DNA of 64,000 bases from the NCBI RefSeq assembly GCF_011045115.1, contig NZ_JAAKZG010000001.1:124001-188000 (forward strand), in the 5' to 3' direction. Made by a program: the position numbers and the translations under genes. Below are positions 9,027 through 16,863 of the stretch, piece by piece. How positions within the stretch are numbered: position 1 is the stretch's first letter; each line of letters starts with the position of its first letter. The DNA comes from Mesorhizobium zhangyense (GTDB lineage Bacteria; Pseudomonadota; Alphaproteobacteria; Rhizobiales; Rhizobiaceae). Under the pieces are notes generated by a model. The model was not told where the DNA came from. It ran no database searches and was given only the letters and a program-made list of their open reading frames with translations.

Positions 9027-10100
9027 TCAATCCTTGCGGTAGAGCAGCCAGCTCTTGCTCGAACGTTCCGGAATCTCGGAGAATCTGGTAACCCGGTTGC
9101 GGCCGTTGAGTTTGGAGCGATAAAGCGCGCGGTCGGTCTTGGCGTAGAGATCTTCAGCGCTCTCGGCCTCGGAGGCCATGCAGACGCCCATCGATACCGT
9201 GACCGGCCCGTAATTGACGTTCGTCTGGCCGCCGCTGGAAAAGGACGCCCGCTCTATCAGCAGCCTGATGCGCTCGGCGATGTCGAATGTCGACTGCTCG
9301 CTGGCACCTTCGACGATCAGCGCAAATTCCTCGCCGCCGGTTCTGGCGACGAACATGTCTTCGCGGATGCTGGTGCGGAAGATGCCGGCGATGATCTGGA
9401 GGATCTTGTCGCCGACGGGGTGGCCGTATCGGTCGTTGATTTCCTTAAAACGGTCTATGTCGGCGAGGATCAGGGCGTTGAACAGGATGCCTCGGCTGCT
9501 GTTGTAGACCTTGGCTATTTCCTTGTCGAAAGCGCGGCGGTTCCAGATCAGCGTCAACGGGTCGGTGTCTGCAAGCTTCTTGTATTCTTCGAGCTTGGAT
9601 TTGACGCTTTCGAGTTCAGCCGATTTCTCGCTGAGCGTATTCGCCACCTGCTTTCCGTGGTCGATCGTCGAATTCGTCGCAGTCGACATGACGCCGGCGA
9701 TCTTCTGCAGCAATTCCCGTGAAATCGCCGTGCGGCTGTTCAGCCCGTCGGCGGTCTGATCGAGAATCTGGCCGTATCGCTCGATGTGGTTGCGCTCGCT
9801 GCGAAGGATGCCGGCGATATCTTCCAATTCCTTGGCGATCACTTCGCGGGCATTTTCGACAATGCTCTGGGTGTGGTTCTGCGCAAAATACTTGCGGCCG
9901 ATCTGATCGAGCTGATCCTGGGTCGGCCGATTGCCCAAGGCTATGACCTCAAGGCTGAGCTTCGGGTTCGAACCCGACAGCGCTTCGTAGAAAATCTCGT
10001 AATTGCGCGGCAAGGCCACGACGCCCATCTGGCGCATGGTCATGACCGTGTTGATGGCGAGGTCGTTGATTTCCTCGCCCGTGGCGACCGCAGGCTGCAT
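9027..10100 (-). CDS. Diguanylate cyclase (GGDEF domain) with helical N-terminal region
   Basis: A 357-residue protein. Residues 1-170 are helical with no recognised sensor and no membrane segment; 171-340 form a GGDEF domain. The active-site motif is GGEEF (255-259), an accepted variant, with the DxxxF metal-binding segment (DIDRFKEIND) upstream, so synthesis of cyclic-di-GMP from GTP is likely. The usual inhibitory I-site RxxD is not intact: the aligned residues are REDM (246-249). It stands alone, convergent with the DAHP synthase gene, with a 379-base upstream region containing inverted repeats. Confidence 0.88.
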   Translation of the reverse strand: MQPAVATGEEINDLAINTVMTMRQMGVVALPRNYEIFYEALSGSNPKLSLEVIALGNRPTQDQLDQIGRKYFAQNHTQSIVENAREVIAKELEDIAGILRSERNHIERYGQILDQTADGLNSRTAISRELLQKIAGVMSTATNSTIDHGKQVANTLSEKSAELESVKSKLEEYKKLADTDPLTLIWNRRAFDKEIAKVYNSSRGILFNALILADIDRFKEINDRYGHPVGDKILQIIAGIFRTSIREDMFVARTGGEEFALIVEGASEQSTFDIAERIRLLIERASFSSGGQTNVNYGPVTVSMGVCMASEAESAEDLYAKTDRALYRSKLNGRNRVTRFSEIPERSSKSWLLYRKD

Positions 10101-10330
10101 TGTTGCTCCACTTCACCATTGGAACCGAAGCCGGCCCCGTTTCCAATGTCAGACAGCCTGACGACCAAAACGAACGATCGGGGATGAGAGTTTGCGCCGG
10201 CGCATACAACTGTACCGGCCCGTGAGGACGCCCCCCTGCGACCTCTGCTTGCATTCATGCTATATGCTGCCGAGCTAAAGTTTCCTTAATTGACTGATAG
10301 AACAGGCGCAAGTTGACAGGCATCGATTTG

Positions 10331-10423
10331 GTGAAAGATTGTTTCACAATTGCACACCCACGGGATTGACCGTGAATTTTCTGCCTTGATGTCGCAATTA
10401 CCAAAGTAAGTTGAATATACTTA
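10331..10423. promoter_or_regulatory. Three inverted repeats in a divergent intergenic region
   Basis: The 379 bases between the GGDEF gene (start 10100) and the GFA gene (start 10480) hold GTGAAA/TTTCAC (10331-10347, 5-base spacer), CACGG/CCGTG (10359-10374, 6-base spacer) and TAAGT/ACTTA (10407-10423, 7-base spacer). Their size suits dimeric regulator sites. No regulator can be named, and nothing else is recognisable in the gap. Confidence 0.4.
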
Positions 10424-10479
10424 TGGCGATATCAGCGGACTCAGCGAAACACGCCACCTTCTAGCACTGCGGGCACGAG

Positions 10480-10899
10480 ATGAACGATACACGAACTGGC
10501 TCTTGTAGCTGTGGCGCTGTCCATTTCACGACGTCGGGACCGTTGCGCGGCGTGATTTATTGCCACTGCAAGCAATGCCGCAAGCAAAGCGGCCATTTCT
10601 TCGCAGCAACCAACGTTCCCGATGACAGAATCATGATCGAAGGGGCAAGCAACATCACCTGGTATCGCGGGTCGGATACCGCCAGGCGCGGCTTCTGCAG
10701 CGTTTGCGGTTCGGTTCTCTTCTGGAAGCATGACGAACTCGATACGATTTCGGTCATGGCCGGCGCTTTCGATGCGCCGAGCAGGCTTGAAGCCCACAGC
10801 CATATCTTCGTCGCCGATAAAGGGGACTACTACGAAATCGATGACGGCCTGCCGCAATTTTCGAAATCCACGCCCACTATCAAAGTGGCAGGAAACTGA
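10480..10899 (+). CDS. GFA family (CENP-V/GFA domain) zinc protein
   Basis: A 139-residue single-domain protein with the cysteine pattern of the glutathione-dependent formaldehyde-activating family: Cys9/Cys11, Cys28/Cys30/Cys33 (CHCKQCRK) and Cys73/Cys76 (CSVCGS), expected to bind two zinc ions. Family members handle glutathione adducts or are uncharacterised; actual Gfa activity is proven for few, so the substrate is unassigned. The sequence after the stop leads within about 105 bases to the dioxygenase gene on the same strand. Confidence 0.85.
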   Translation: MNDTRTGSCSCGAVHFTTSGPLRGVIYCHCKQCRKQSGHFFAATNVPDDRIMIEGASNITWYRGSDTARRGFCSVCGSVLFWKHDELDTISVMAGAFDAPSRLEAHSHIFVADKGDYYEIDDGLPQFSKSTPTIKVAGN

Positions 10900-11003
10900 A
10901 CGGGAAAATTCAAAACGTTCTCGATTGTTGAACGGTTCGTCGACGGCTGGCGCTCTGCCCAGCTTGTTTGAACGGGCGTATATGATGGTCAAGGAGAAAG
11001 CCC

Positions 11004-11801
11004 ATGACCACCATGCCCACACTGTTCATTTCCCACGGCGGCCCGAATATCGTCATCAGCGACACGCCGGCGCGGCATTATCTTGAAACGATCTCCGATC
11101 GTGTGCCGGCGCCAAAGGCGATCGTGATCGTTTCGGCTCATTTCGAAACGCATGGTGTTACCGTGGTTACCGATCCCAGGCCCGAAATGATCTATGATTT
11201 CGGTGGCTTTGCTCCAGAGCTTTACAAGATGATTTACGCGGCTCCCGGTGCGCCGGAGCTTGCCGAAAAGGTGCTGGCGCTTCTCGATCAGGCAGGGCTC
11301 GATCCTGCAAGGCTCGGAAAGCGCGGCTATGATCACGGCACCTGGACGCCTCTAAAGCTGGCTTTCCCGCAGGCCAACATACCGATCGTGCAGGTATCGA
11401 TCGATCCGAACCGGGATGCTGCCTGGCATTATGCCGTCGGGCAGGCGCTTTCACCGCTGCGCGAAGAGGGCGTATTGCTGATCGGCTCCGGCCATATCAC
11501 GCATAACCTTCGTGCGTTCTTCTCGGTCATGCGTCAGGGAGCGGCGCCCGATCCGTCGCTTGCGGCCAAGGTGAATGCCTTCACAGGCTGGTTCGAGGAA
11601 AAGCTCGCCGCCAACGATACGGCTTCGATCCTCGACTGGAAGACCAAGGCGCCGTTTCCATCCGAAAACCATCCGACCGACGAGCATCTGATGCCAATTT
11701 TCTTCGCTTATGGCGCAGCCGGCGAGAAGGTGAGGGCGGAGCGGGTTCACAATTCGGTCGATCACGGCTTTTTCGCCAATGATTCCTATCTGTTCCACTA
11801 A
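11004..11801 (+). CDS. LigB-type extradiol dioxygenase (4,5-DOPA dioxygenase/YgiD-like)
   Basis: A 265-residue class III extradiol ring-cleavage dioxygenase of the DODA type. Metal-ligand histidines appear in the expected places: FISHGG (His11), YDHGTW, GSGHITHN and VDHGFF near the C-terminus. Such enzymes cleave catecholic rings using Zn or Fe in the cytoplasm; in bacteria without betalain chemistry the substrate is usually unknown. The start at 11004 (MTTMPTLFISHGG) has an AGGAG sequence just upstream (about 10992). Confidence 0.85.
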   Translation: MTTMPTLFISHGGPNIVISDTPARHYLETISDRVPAPKAIVIVSAHFETHGVTVVTDPRPEMIYDFGGFAPELYKMIYAAPGAPELAEKVLALLDQAGLDPARLGKRGYDHGTWTPLKLAFPQANIPIVQVSIDPNRDAAWHYAVGQALSPLREEGVLLIGSGHITHNLRAFFSVMRQGAAPDPSLAAKVNAFTGWFEEKLAANDTASILDWKTKAPFPSENHPTDEHLMPIFFAYGAAGEKVRAERVHNSVDHGFFANDSYLFH

Positions 11802-11819
11802 AGCCCGGTGCGCTACATG

Positions 11820-11847
11820 ATCCCCTTCCGGCGATTCGGCGGGGGAT
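11820..11847 (+). promoter_or_regulatory. Stem-loop covering the dgkA ribosome-binding site
   Basis: ATCCCC (11820-11825) can pair with GGGGAT (11842-11847), with an inner CCG/CGG pairing. The 3' arm is the GGGGGA Shine-Dalgarno sequence for the dgkA ATG at 11855, so folding would hide it. A regulatory role is inferred only from the pairing. Confidence 0.4.
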
Positions 11848-11854
11848 TTGTGCA

Positions 11855-12214
11855 ATGGAACGGCTGATAAACGCTTTCCACAATTCGGTAAGGGCCTTTA
11901 GCCGGCTCATCCGCTCCGAGAAGGCATTCCAGCAGGAGGTTATCCTGCTTGCGATCGCGATCCCGGTCGGTTGGCTCGTGGCATCGAGCTGGCGCGGCTA
12001 TGCCTTGCTGATAGGAGCGCTGCTGCTTCTGATAATGGTCGAGGTGCTGAACACTGGCATCGAAGCTGCCTGCGATGCCGTTTCGCGCGAGTTCAACATC
12101 GACATCCAGCTCGCAAAGGACTGCGGCTCGCTGGCGGTGCTGATCTCGGTGATTATCGCCGCCGGCGTCTGGGGCATTGCAATTATCGAGAGGTTCACCG
12201 GCCTACCGCTTTAG
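11855..12214 (+). CDS. dgkA: Diacylglycerol kinase
   Basis: A 119-residue integral membrane kinase with three predicted transmembrane helices (about 35-52, 54-71, 93-113). The conserved catalytic segment VEVLNTGIEAACD is present, as is the N-terminal amphipathic helix with RSEKAFQQE. DgkA phosphorylates diacylglycerol in the inner membrane, recycling it into phosphatidate. The size is typical. It follows the dioxygenase by 53 bases containing a stem-loop over its ribosome-binding site. Confidence 0.92.
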   Translation: MERLINAFHNSVRAFSRLIRSEKAFQQEVILLAIAIPVGWLVASSWRGYALLIGALLLLIMVEVLNTGIEAACDAVSREFNIDIQLAKDCGSLAVLISVIIAAGVWGIAIIERFTGLPL

Positions 12215-12224
12215 CCGCGACATC

Positions 12225-12257
12225 CTATATGTGCGGGGCACAAGGATAATCCCGCAC
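12225..12257 (+). promoter_or_regulatory. CTATAT box and perfect inverted repeat before the hemerythrin gene
   Basis: CTATAT (12225-12230) resembles a rhizobial -10 box but no good -35 lies 17 bases upstream. It is followed directly by GTGCGGG (12231-12237), 13 bases, and CCCGCAC (12251-12257), a perfect 7-bp inverted repeat ending one base before the ATG at 12259. The AAGGAT ribosome site falls in the loop. It could be an operator at the transcription start or a translational hairpin. Confidence 0.4.
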
Positions 12258-12258
12258 C

Positions 12259-12843
12259 ATGAGCGAAATTCGCACGGAGCTTGAACACCGCGCCGGCTTG
12301 CCAGAGGACTTGCGCTGGCTCGCCGAAAAATATCCGCGCGAAGACTGGCAGGCGCACGTCAATATCGGCGGTATGGCGAACATGTGGCTGCAGCGCCACG
12401 ACATGTTCCGCGAACTGGGCGGCGTCCTCACCAATGTGATTGCCGATTATCGCGAAGGAAAGACGACTGCGCCGCAGTTTGCGCAATTTTTCGCGCCGCG
12501 CCTGAACTTCTTTCTCGGCCAACTCGACGGTCATCACAGGATCGAGGACGAGCATTATTTTCCAGTCTTCGCCAATGCCGAGAAGCGTTTGAAACGCGGC
12601 TTCGACATTCTCGATGCCGATCATCACATCATTCATGACGGCCTCGAGCGCAACGCAGAAACCGCCAATGCCTTTTTGCGGGCTCTGCAGGAGACCGACG
12701 ACAAACAACGCTTTGCCGCAGACGCCTATGCCGACGAGAATACACGCCTTGTGGCGATGCTGACCCGGCATCTGGCCGATGAGGAAGACCTGATCATCCC
12801 GTTGATTCTCGATCGCGGCGATCGTGAGCTCGGTATCGGCTGA
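12259..12843 (+). CDS. Hemerythrin-like (HHE) domain protein
   Basis: A 194-residue four-helix protein with the spacing of hemerythrin iron ligands: His47, HHRIEDEH (His92, Glu96, His99), DHHIIHD (His122, His126) and RHLADEED (His171, Glu175). Such proteins bind a diiron centre and sense or scavenge O2 or NO, or repair iron-sulfur clusters; which applies here is unknown. The start is the first ATG after an inverted repeat; the stop is 10 bases from the end of the convergent DUF1003 gene. Confidence 0.85.
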   Translation: MSEIRTELEHRAGLPEDLRWLAEKYPREDWQAHVNIGGMANMWLQRHDMFRELGGVLTNVIADYREGKTTAPQFAQFFAPRLNFFLGQLDGHHRIEDEHYFPVFANAEKRLKRGFDILDADHHIIHDGLERNAETANAFLRALQETDDKQRFAADAYADENTRLVAMLTRHLADEEDLIIPLILDRGDRELGIG

Positions 12844-12853
12844 AGCCTGTCGC

Positions 12854-13417
12854 TCAGCCAGCCCTGCCGTCAGCGACAAGGCGCGCTTCCAGCCGCTGCA
12901 TCATTTCGGTCAGCTCAGTCAGCTTGTCGCGCATCGCCAACATCTCCTGATGACGCAGTTCATCGAGTTTTTCATGCAAGGCCATGATCTCGATCTCGGC
13001 TTTCAGATTGACTTCATAGTCATGCGTGGCGTCGATGCGGTCGCGTTCGGTTTGCCGGTTCTGCGACATCATGATGACCGGCGCCTGTATGGCGGCCAGC
13101 ATGGACAGGACGAGATTGAGAAAAATGAAGGGGTAGGGATCGAAGGCGTCGGTCCGGAGAAGGTAGACGTTTGCGACTGTCCAGACCACGAGGAAGAGCA
13201 GGAACGACAATATGAACGTCCAAGAGCCGCCGACGCGCGCGATGGAATCAGCGAGACGCTCGCCGAAGGATTGGCGCTCCTTGTAAGCTTTGGCCGTGTT
13301 CTTCGCTATCGCCTTTCGGTCGATCGCGCTTTGAAGCACGCGATGTTCGAGGTCGGTCAAAGCTTCGGGCTTGCGGGTCAGCCAACGGCCCGCCAGATCG
13401 GCCACGGTCTTGTGCAT
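12854..13417 (-). CDS. DUF1003 membrane protein
   Basis: A 187-residue protein with two transmembrane helices (about 66-87 and 97-117) flanked by a polar N-terminus and a C-terminal coiled coil (about 121-180). This is the DUF1003 layout (cyclic-nucleotide-binding-protein-like), with no defined function. The frame stays open upstream to 14350, but ATG 13417 is preceded by GGAGGGG at ideal distance, which fixes the start. It is divergent from the DNA glycosylase-like gene. Confidence 0.83.
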   Translation of the reverse strand: MHKTVADLAGRWLTRKPEALTDLEHRVLQSAIDRKAIAKNTAKAYKERQSFGERLADSIARVGGSWTFILSFLLFLVVWTVANVYLLRTDAFDPYPFIFLNLVLSMLAAIQAPVIMMSQNRQTERDRIDATHDYEVNLKAEIEIMALHEKLDELRHQEMLAMRDKLTELTEMMQRLEARLVADGRAG

Positions 13418-13531
13418 CGTCCCCTCCATATGCTTGTCATCAGGACTGTCAGTGGTCGCATCGAGCGGGATGGACGGATGCTGCGATGCGATTGAAAATG
13501 CTACGATGTGCCAAGTTGCAGGGAGGCCGCA

Positions 13532-14245
13532 ATGCTCGACTTCGATAAAATCCGTGCTCGCGCGGCAAAGCGCAAGGGCGGCGAGGCGGTTCTTGCCTCC
13601 TTGCTGGGTTCGGTACCCGACAATGCGGCTTTGGCGAAAATCCCGGACCACCGTATTCTCTCGACCATGGCTGAGCGTGTCTTTGCTGCAGGTTTCGTGT
13701 GGCGGGTGATAGAGCAGAAATGGCCCGGGTTCGAGGAGGCATTTCTGGGTTTCGAGCCCAAGCGCCTGCTCTTCCAGCCTGACGACTTCTGGCATGACCT
13801 CACGGCGGACAAGCGTATCGTTCGCAATCCGCAGAAGATAAAATCGGTGCGCGACAATGCCGTTTTCGTCGAGCGCATGTCGAAAGAGCATGGCAGCTTC
13901 GGCAAATTCCTCGCCCAATGGCCCGCCGACGACCAGATCGGCCTGACCGCATATCTGGCCAAGCATGGCAGCCGGCTCGGCGGCAATACCGGGCAGTATT
14001 TCCTGCGCTGGCTGGATTGGGACAGCTTTATCATCTCGCAGGATATGGGCGCGGCGTTGCGCGATGCCGGGCTCGACATTAGCGAAAACCCGACATCGAA
14101 ACGCGATCTTTCCCGGATACAGATTCAAATCAACGACTGGGTGCAGAAGACGGGACTGCCGCGCAAGCACATTTCGCGCATCCTGGCGATGTCGATCGGC
14201 GAGAACCACGCGCCCGAGACGATCCGCGAATATACGGGCGAATAG
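13532..14245 (+). CDS. DNA-3-methyladenine glycosylase I-like protein
   Basis: A 237-residue protein resembling the TagA/HhH-GPD fold: an N-terminal helical region (MLDFDKIRARAAKRKGG), VIEQKWPGFEEAF, and RIVRNPQKIKSVRDNA, typical of annotated 3-methyladenine glycosylases in rhizobia. The four zinc-binding Cys/His of E. coli Tag are not evident, so base-excision activity is an inference. GGGAGG at 13521-13526 supports ATG 13532 rather than the open frame start at 13508. Confidence 0.65.
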   Translation: MLDFDKIRARAAKRKGGEAVLASLLGSVPDNAALAKIPDHRILSTMAERVFAAGFVWRVIEQKWPGFEEAFLGFEPKRLLFQPDDFWHDLTADKRIVRNPQKIKSVRDNAVFVERMSKEHGSFGKFLAQWPADDQIGLTAYLAKHGSRLGGNTGQYFLRWLDWDSFIISQDMGAALRDAGLDISENPTSKRDLSRIQIQINDWVQKTGLPRKHISRILAMSIGENHAPETIREYTGE

Positions 14246-14375
14246 ATGGCCGAAGGGTGCGAGCGCTATGACCCACGTTAAAATCCGTCTGTTATGCTCA
14301 TGTTGAGCATTGTGGCCTAAATCATTGGCTGCGCTGTCCGTTGCAAGCATAAAGCCGTCGCGCTACACCGCTGAT

Positions 14376-16061
14376 ATGACAAAGAAGCCTGCCGCTCCCG
14401 ATATCCTGCGCATCGCAGTTGCCCAGTTGAACCCGACCGTCGGCGACATCGCCGGCAATCTCGCCAAGGCGCGCGAGGCGAGAACGGATGCTGCCCGCCA
14501 GGGTGCCGACATCGTCCTGTTCACCGAGCTTTTCATTGTTGGCTATCCGCCTGAGGACCTTGTTTTGAAGCCGGCGCTGTTGGCAGCGTGCGAAAGGGCG
14601 GTAGAGGATCTTGCGAAGGATACTGCTGATGGCGGTCCCGGAGTCATCATCGGCACACCGCTGAAGCGCAAGAGCGGTACGCACAATTCCGTCATGGTGC
14701 TGGATGGCGGCAAGATCATCGCCGAGCGCTACAAGGTCGACCTGCCCAACTATGGCGAGTTCGACGAGAAGCGCGTGTTCCAGCCGGGCCCGGATATGCC
14801 CGGGCCGGTCAATTTCCGCGGCGTTCGGCTTGGCATTCCGATCTGCGAGGACATCTGGAACGATCTCGCCGTCTGTGAGACACTGGCCGAAAGCGGCGCC
14901 GAACTGCTGCTGGTGCCGAACGGTTCGCCCTATTACCGCGGCAAGGTGGATATCCGCCATCAGGTGGCGATCCGGCAGGTGATCGAGAGCGGCCTGCCGC
15001 TGCTTTTTGCAAACCAGCTTGGCGGGCAGGACGAACTGATCTTCGACGGCGCGTCTTTCGCGATCAACGCCGACAAGACGCTCGCCATGCAGATGTCGCA
15101 GTTCGAGGAGCAACTTTCCGTCACAACATGGAAGCGTAGCGATGAGGGATGGGCCTGCACCGGCGGGCCGATGTCAAAGATTCCCGAAAAGGAAGAGGCC
15201 GACTATCGCGCCTGCATGCTGGGCTTGCGCGACTATGTGAACAAGAACGGTTTCAAGAATGTCGTTCTCGGCATGTCGGGCGGCATCGATTCGGCAATTT
15301 GCGCCGCTCTGGCCGTCGATGCGCTGGGCGAGGAGCGGCTGCGCGCCGTGATGATGCCATATCGCTATACCTCGAAGGATTCGCTGAAGGACGCCGAGGA
15401 CTGTGCCCGCGCGCTTGGCTGCCGCTACGATATCGTGCCGATCTTCGAGCCCGTCGAAGGCTTCTTGCACGCGCTCGAACAGATGTTCGAAGGCACCAAG
15501 GAAGGAATCACCGAGGAGAACCTTCAAAGCCGCGCGCGCGGCACGATCCTGATGGCGATTTCCAACAAGTTCGGGTCGATGGTCGTCACCACAGGCAACA
15601 AGTCGGAAATGTCGGTCGGCTACGCCACGCTCTACGGCGACATGAATGGCGGCTTCAACCCGATCAAGGACCTCTACAAGATGCAGGTCTATGCGCTGGC
15701 CCGCTGGCGCAACGGCCATGTACCGCCGACGGCACTCGGACCGTCGGGCGAAGTGATACCGGCAAACATTATCGACAAGGCGCCCTCGGCGGAACTGCGC
15801 GAAAACCAGACCGACCAGGATTCGCTGCCGCCTTATCCGGTGCTGGACGATATCCTCGAATGCCTTGTCGAGAACGAGATGGGCACGGACGATATCGTCG
15901 CGCGCGGCCATGATCGCGATACGGTGCACCGCATCGAGCATCTGCTCTACATCGCCGAGTACAAGCGGCGGCAGTCGGCGCCGGGCGTGAAGATCACCAA
16001 GAAGAATTTCGGCCGCGACCGCCGCTATCCCATTACCAACCGGTACCGTGATCGGGGCTGA
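14376..16061 (+). CDS. nadE: Glutamine-dependent NAD+ synthetase
   Basis: A 561-residue two-domain enzyme that makes NAD+ from nicotinate adenine dinucleotide with ATP and ammonia from glutamine. The N-terminal nitrilase-like glutaminase carries the Glu (FTELF), Lys (RYKVDLPNY) and Cys (PICEDIW) triad. The C-terminal synthetase has the PP-loop SGGIDS (301-306) and the TTGNKSEMSVGY substrate segment. Translation from ATG 14376 gives the family N-terminus; the open frame begins at 14310 without similarity. A GNAT gene follows after 5 bases and is probably cotranscribed. Confidence 0.95.
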   Translation: MTKKPAAPDILRIAVAQLNPTVGDIAGNLAKAREARTDAARQGADIVLFTELFIVGYPPEDLVLKPALLAACERAVEDLAKDTADGGPGVIIGTPLKRKSGTHNSVMVLDGGKIIAERYKVDLPNYGEFDEKRVFQPGPDMPGPVNFRGVRLGIPICEDIWNDLAVCETLAESGAELLLVPNGSPYYRGKVDIRHQVAIRQVIESGLPLLFANQLGGQDELIFDGASFAINADKTLAMQMSQFEEQLSVTTWKRSDEGWACTGGPMSKIPEKEEADYRACMLGLRDYVNKNGFKNVVLGMSGGIDSAICAALAVDALGEERLRAVMMPYRYTSKDSLKDAEDCARALGCRYDIVPIFEPVEGFLHALEQMFEGTKEGITEENLQSRARGTILMAISNKFGSMVVTTGNKSEMSVGYATLYGDMNGGFNPIKDLYKMQVYALARWRNGHVPPTALGPSGEVIPANIIDKAPSAELRENQTDQDSLPPYPVLDDILECLVENEMGTDDIVARGHDRDTVHRIEHLLYIAEYKRRQSAPGVKITKKNFGRDRRYPITNRYRDRG

Positions 16062-16066
16062 CAAAA

Positions 16067-16477
16067 ATGGCTAATGTCGAGATCAGCTTCGAGCCGTCGC
16101 GAATCGATTTCCAGAAGACCTCGGAGATCCTGAAGGAGAGCTACTGGGGCGATGGTCGGAGCGACGAGATACATCGCCGAGCGTTCGACAGCTCATTTTG
16201 CGCCGCTGCCTTTATCGACGGTGAGCAGGTCGGCTTCGCGCGTGCCGTCACCGATTACGCCTGTTTCGCCTATCTCTGCGACGTCATCATCTGGCCTGAT
16301 CGGCGTGGCGCCGGCATCGGCAAGAAGCTCATCGCGGCATTGCTCGACCATCCAGATCTCGCCGGCGTTGGCAGCTGGAGCCTGCGAACCGGCGACGCAC
16401 ACAAGCTCTACGAGCAGTTCGGCTTCGTCATCTCAACGGACGGAATGTATATGCGGCTGGCGCGAAAGCCTGCCTGA
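16067..16477 (+). CDS. GNAT-family N-acetyltransferase
   Basis: A 136-residue GNAT fold with the acetyl-CoA pyrophosphate loop RRGAGIGKKL (about 83-92), preceded by the beta-4 strand (CDVIIWPD) and followed by a DAHKLYEQFGF helix typical of the family C-terminus. The substrate cannot be inferred. Five bases separate it from nadE, so the two are likely one operon. Confidence 0.82.
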   Translation: MANVEISFEPSRIDFQKTSEILKESYWGDGRSDEIHRRAFDSSFCAAAFIDGEQVGFARAVTDYACFAYLCDVIIWPDRRGAGIGKKLIAALLDHPDLAGVGSWSLRTGDAHKLYEQFGFVISTDGMYMRLARKPA

Positions 16478-16541
16478 CACACGCCACTGTTGCAAAACTA
16501 CGTCAACCTTTATGCCAGTTGCATTTTGCGGCACGGGCTGA

Positions 16542-16570
16542 CTTGGCGAAAACGCAGGCCTCACCTATAA
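16542..16570 (+). promoter_or_regulatory. Sigma-70-type promoter of a non-coding transcript
   Basis: CTTGGC (16542-16547) and CTATAA (16565-16570) are separated by exactly 17 bases, a near match to the rhizobial housekeeping consensus CTTGAC-N17-CTATAT. Initiation would fall near 16577, ahead of the structured region, and some 290 bases before the next long gene. Confidence 0.65.
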
Positions 16571-16576
16571 GCAAAT

Positions 16577-16751
16577 TTCTGCGATTCCCTTTTGGGAGGG
16601 TGCGAATGCCAGGATTTGACAATTTCATGCGAGGTCTTGAGGCCTAGGTCTGCGATGCTCCGTCGCCCAAGCTGATTGCTTGGCGGTTCGGAGCAAGTTC
16701 AGAGCCTGGCACTCTTCGGTCTCGGTCGCCGCCCGATCATGTTGATCGGGC
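16577..16751 (+). ncRNA. Structured small RNA or long structured leader
   Basis: The predicted transcript folds compactly. UGCCAGG (16607-16613) pairs with CCUGGCA (16705-16711), enclosing a hairpin with GCUCCG/CGGAGC (16657-16662, 16689-16694) and GCCCAAGC/GCUUGGC (16665-16672, 16678-16684, one bulge). A perfect 9-bp hairpin GCCCGAUCA/UGAUCGGGC (16731-16739, 16743-16751) follows and could mark the 3' end, although no T-tract follows it. The long-stem layout and size of roughly 155-175 nt recall 6S RNA and the rhizobial trans-sRNA families, but I cannot assign one: 6S usually sits by zapA/fau in this group. It contains a 13-codon ORF with a strong ribosome site. It could instead be the leader of the ABC gene at 16864. 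Confidence 0.6.
16606..16647 (+). CDS. 13-codon ORF inside the structured RNA
   Basis: ATG at 16606 is preceded by GGGAGG (16595-16600), an excellent Shine-Dalgarno sequence at good spacing, and the ORF ends in TAG after 13 codons (MPGFDNFMRGLEA). The start codon lies in the outer stem of the predicted RNA fold, so translation and folding would exclude each other. It may be a leader peptide, a dual-function sRNA peptide or coincidence. No run of one amino acid suggests classic attenuation. Confidence 0.35.
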   Translation: MPGFDNFMRGLEA

Positions 16752-16863
16752 TTGCAGCCAAATTCGCTTCGTACCCGCATCTCCGGACGTTTTGTCGTCC
16801 TTCGCGGGGTTTTCAAAACTGACTTTACTGGGATCGGGTGACGCTTTTCGCCCGAATGACATC

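Noticed and set aside
12854-14350. A 498-codon frame on the minus strand including DUF1003
   Set aside because: Only the last 188 codons match DUF1003 and have a ribosome site at ATG 13417; the rest is antisense to the glycosylase-like gene.
16577-16751. Assignment of the structured RNA as 6S RNA
   Set aside because: Size and elongated fold are compatible, but the usual neighbours (zapA, fau) are absent and I could not align the conserved 6S bubble, so it is left unassigned.
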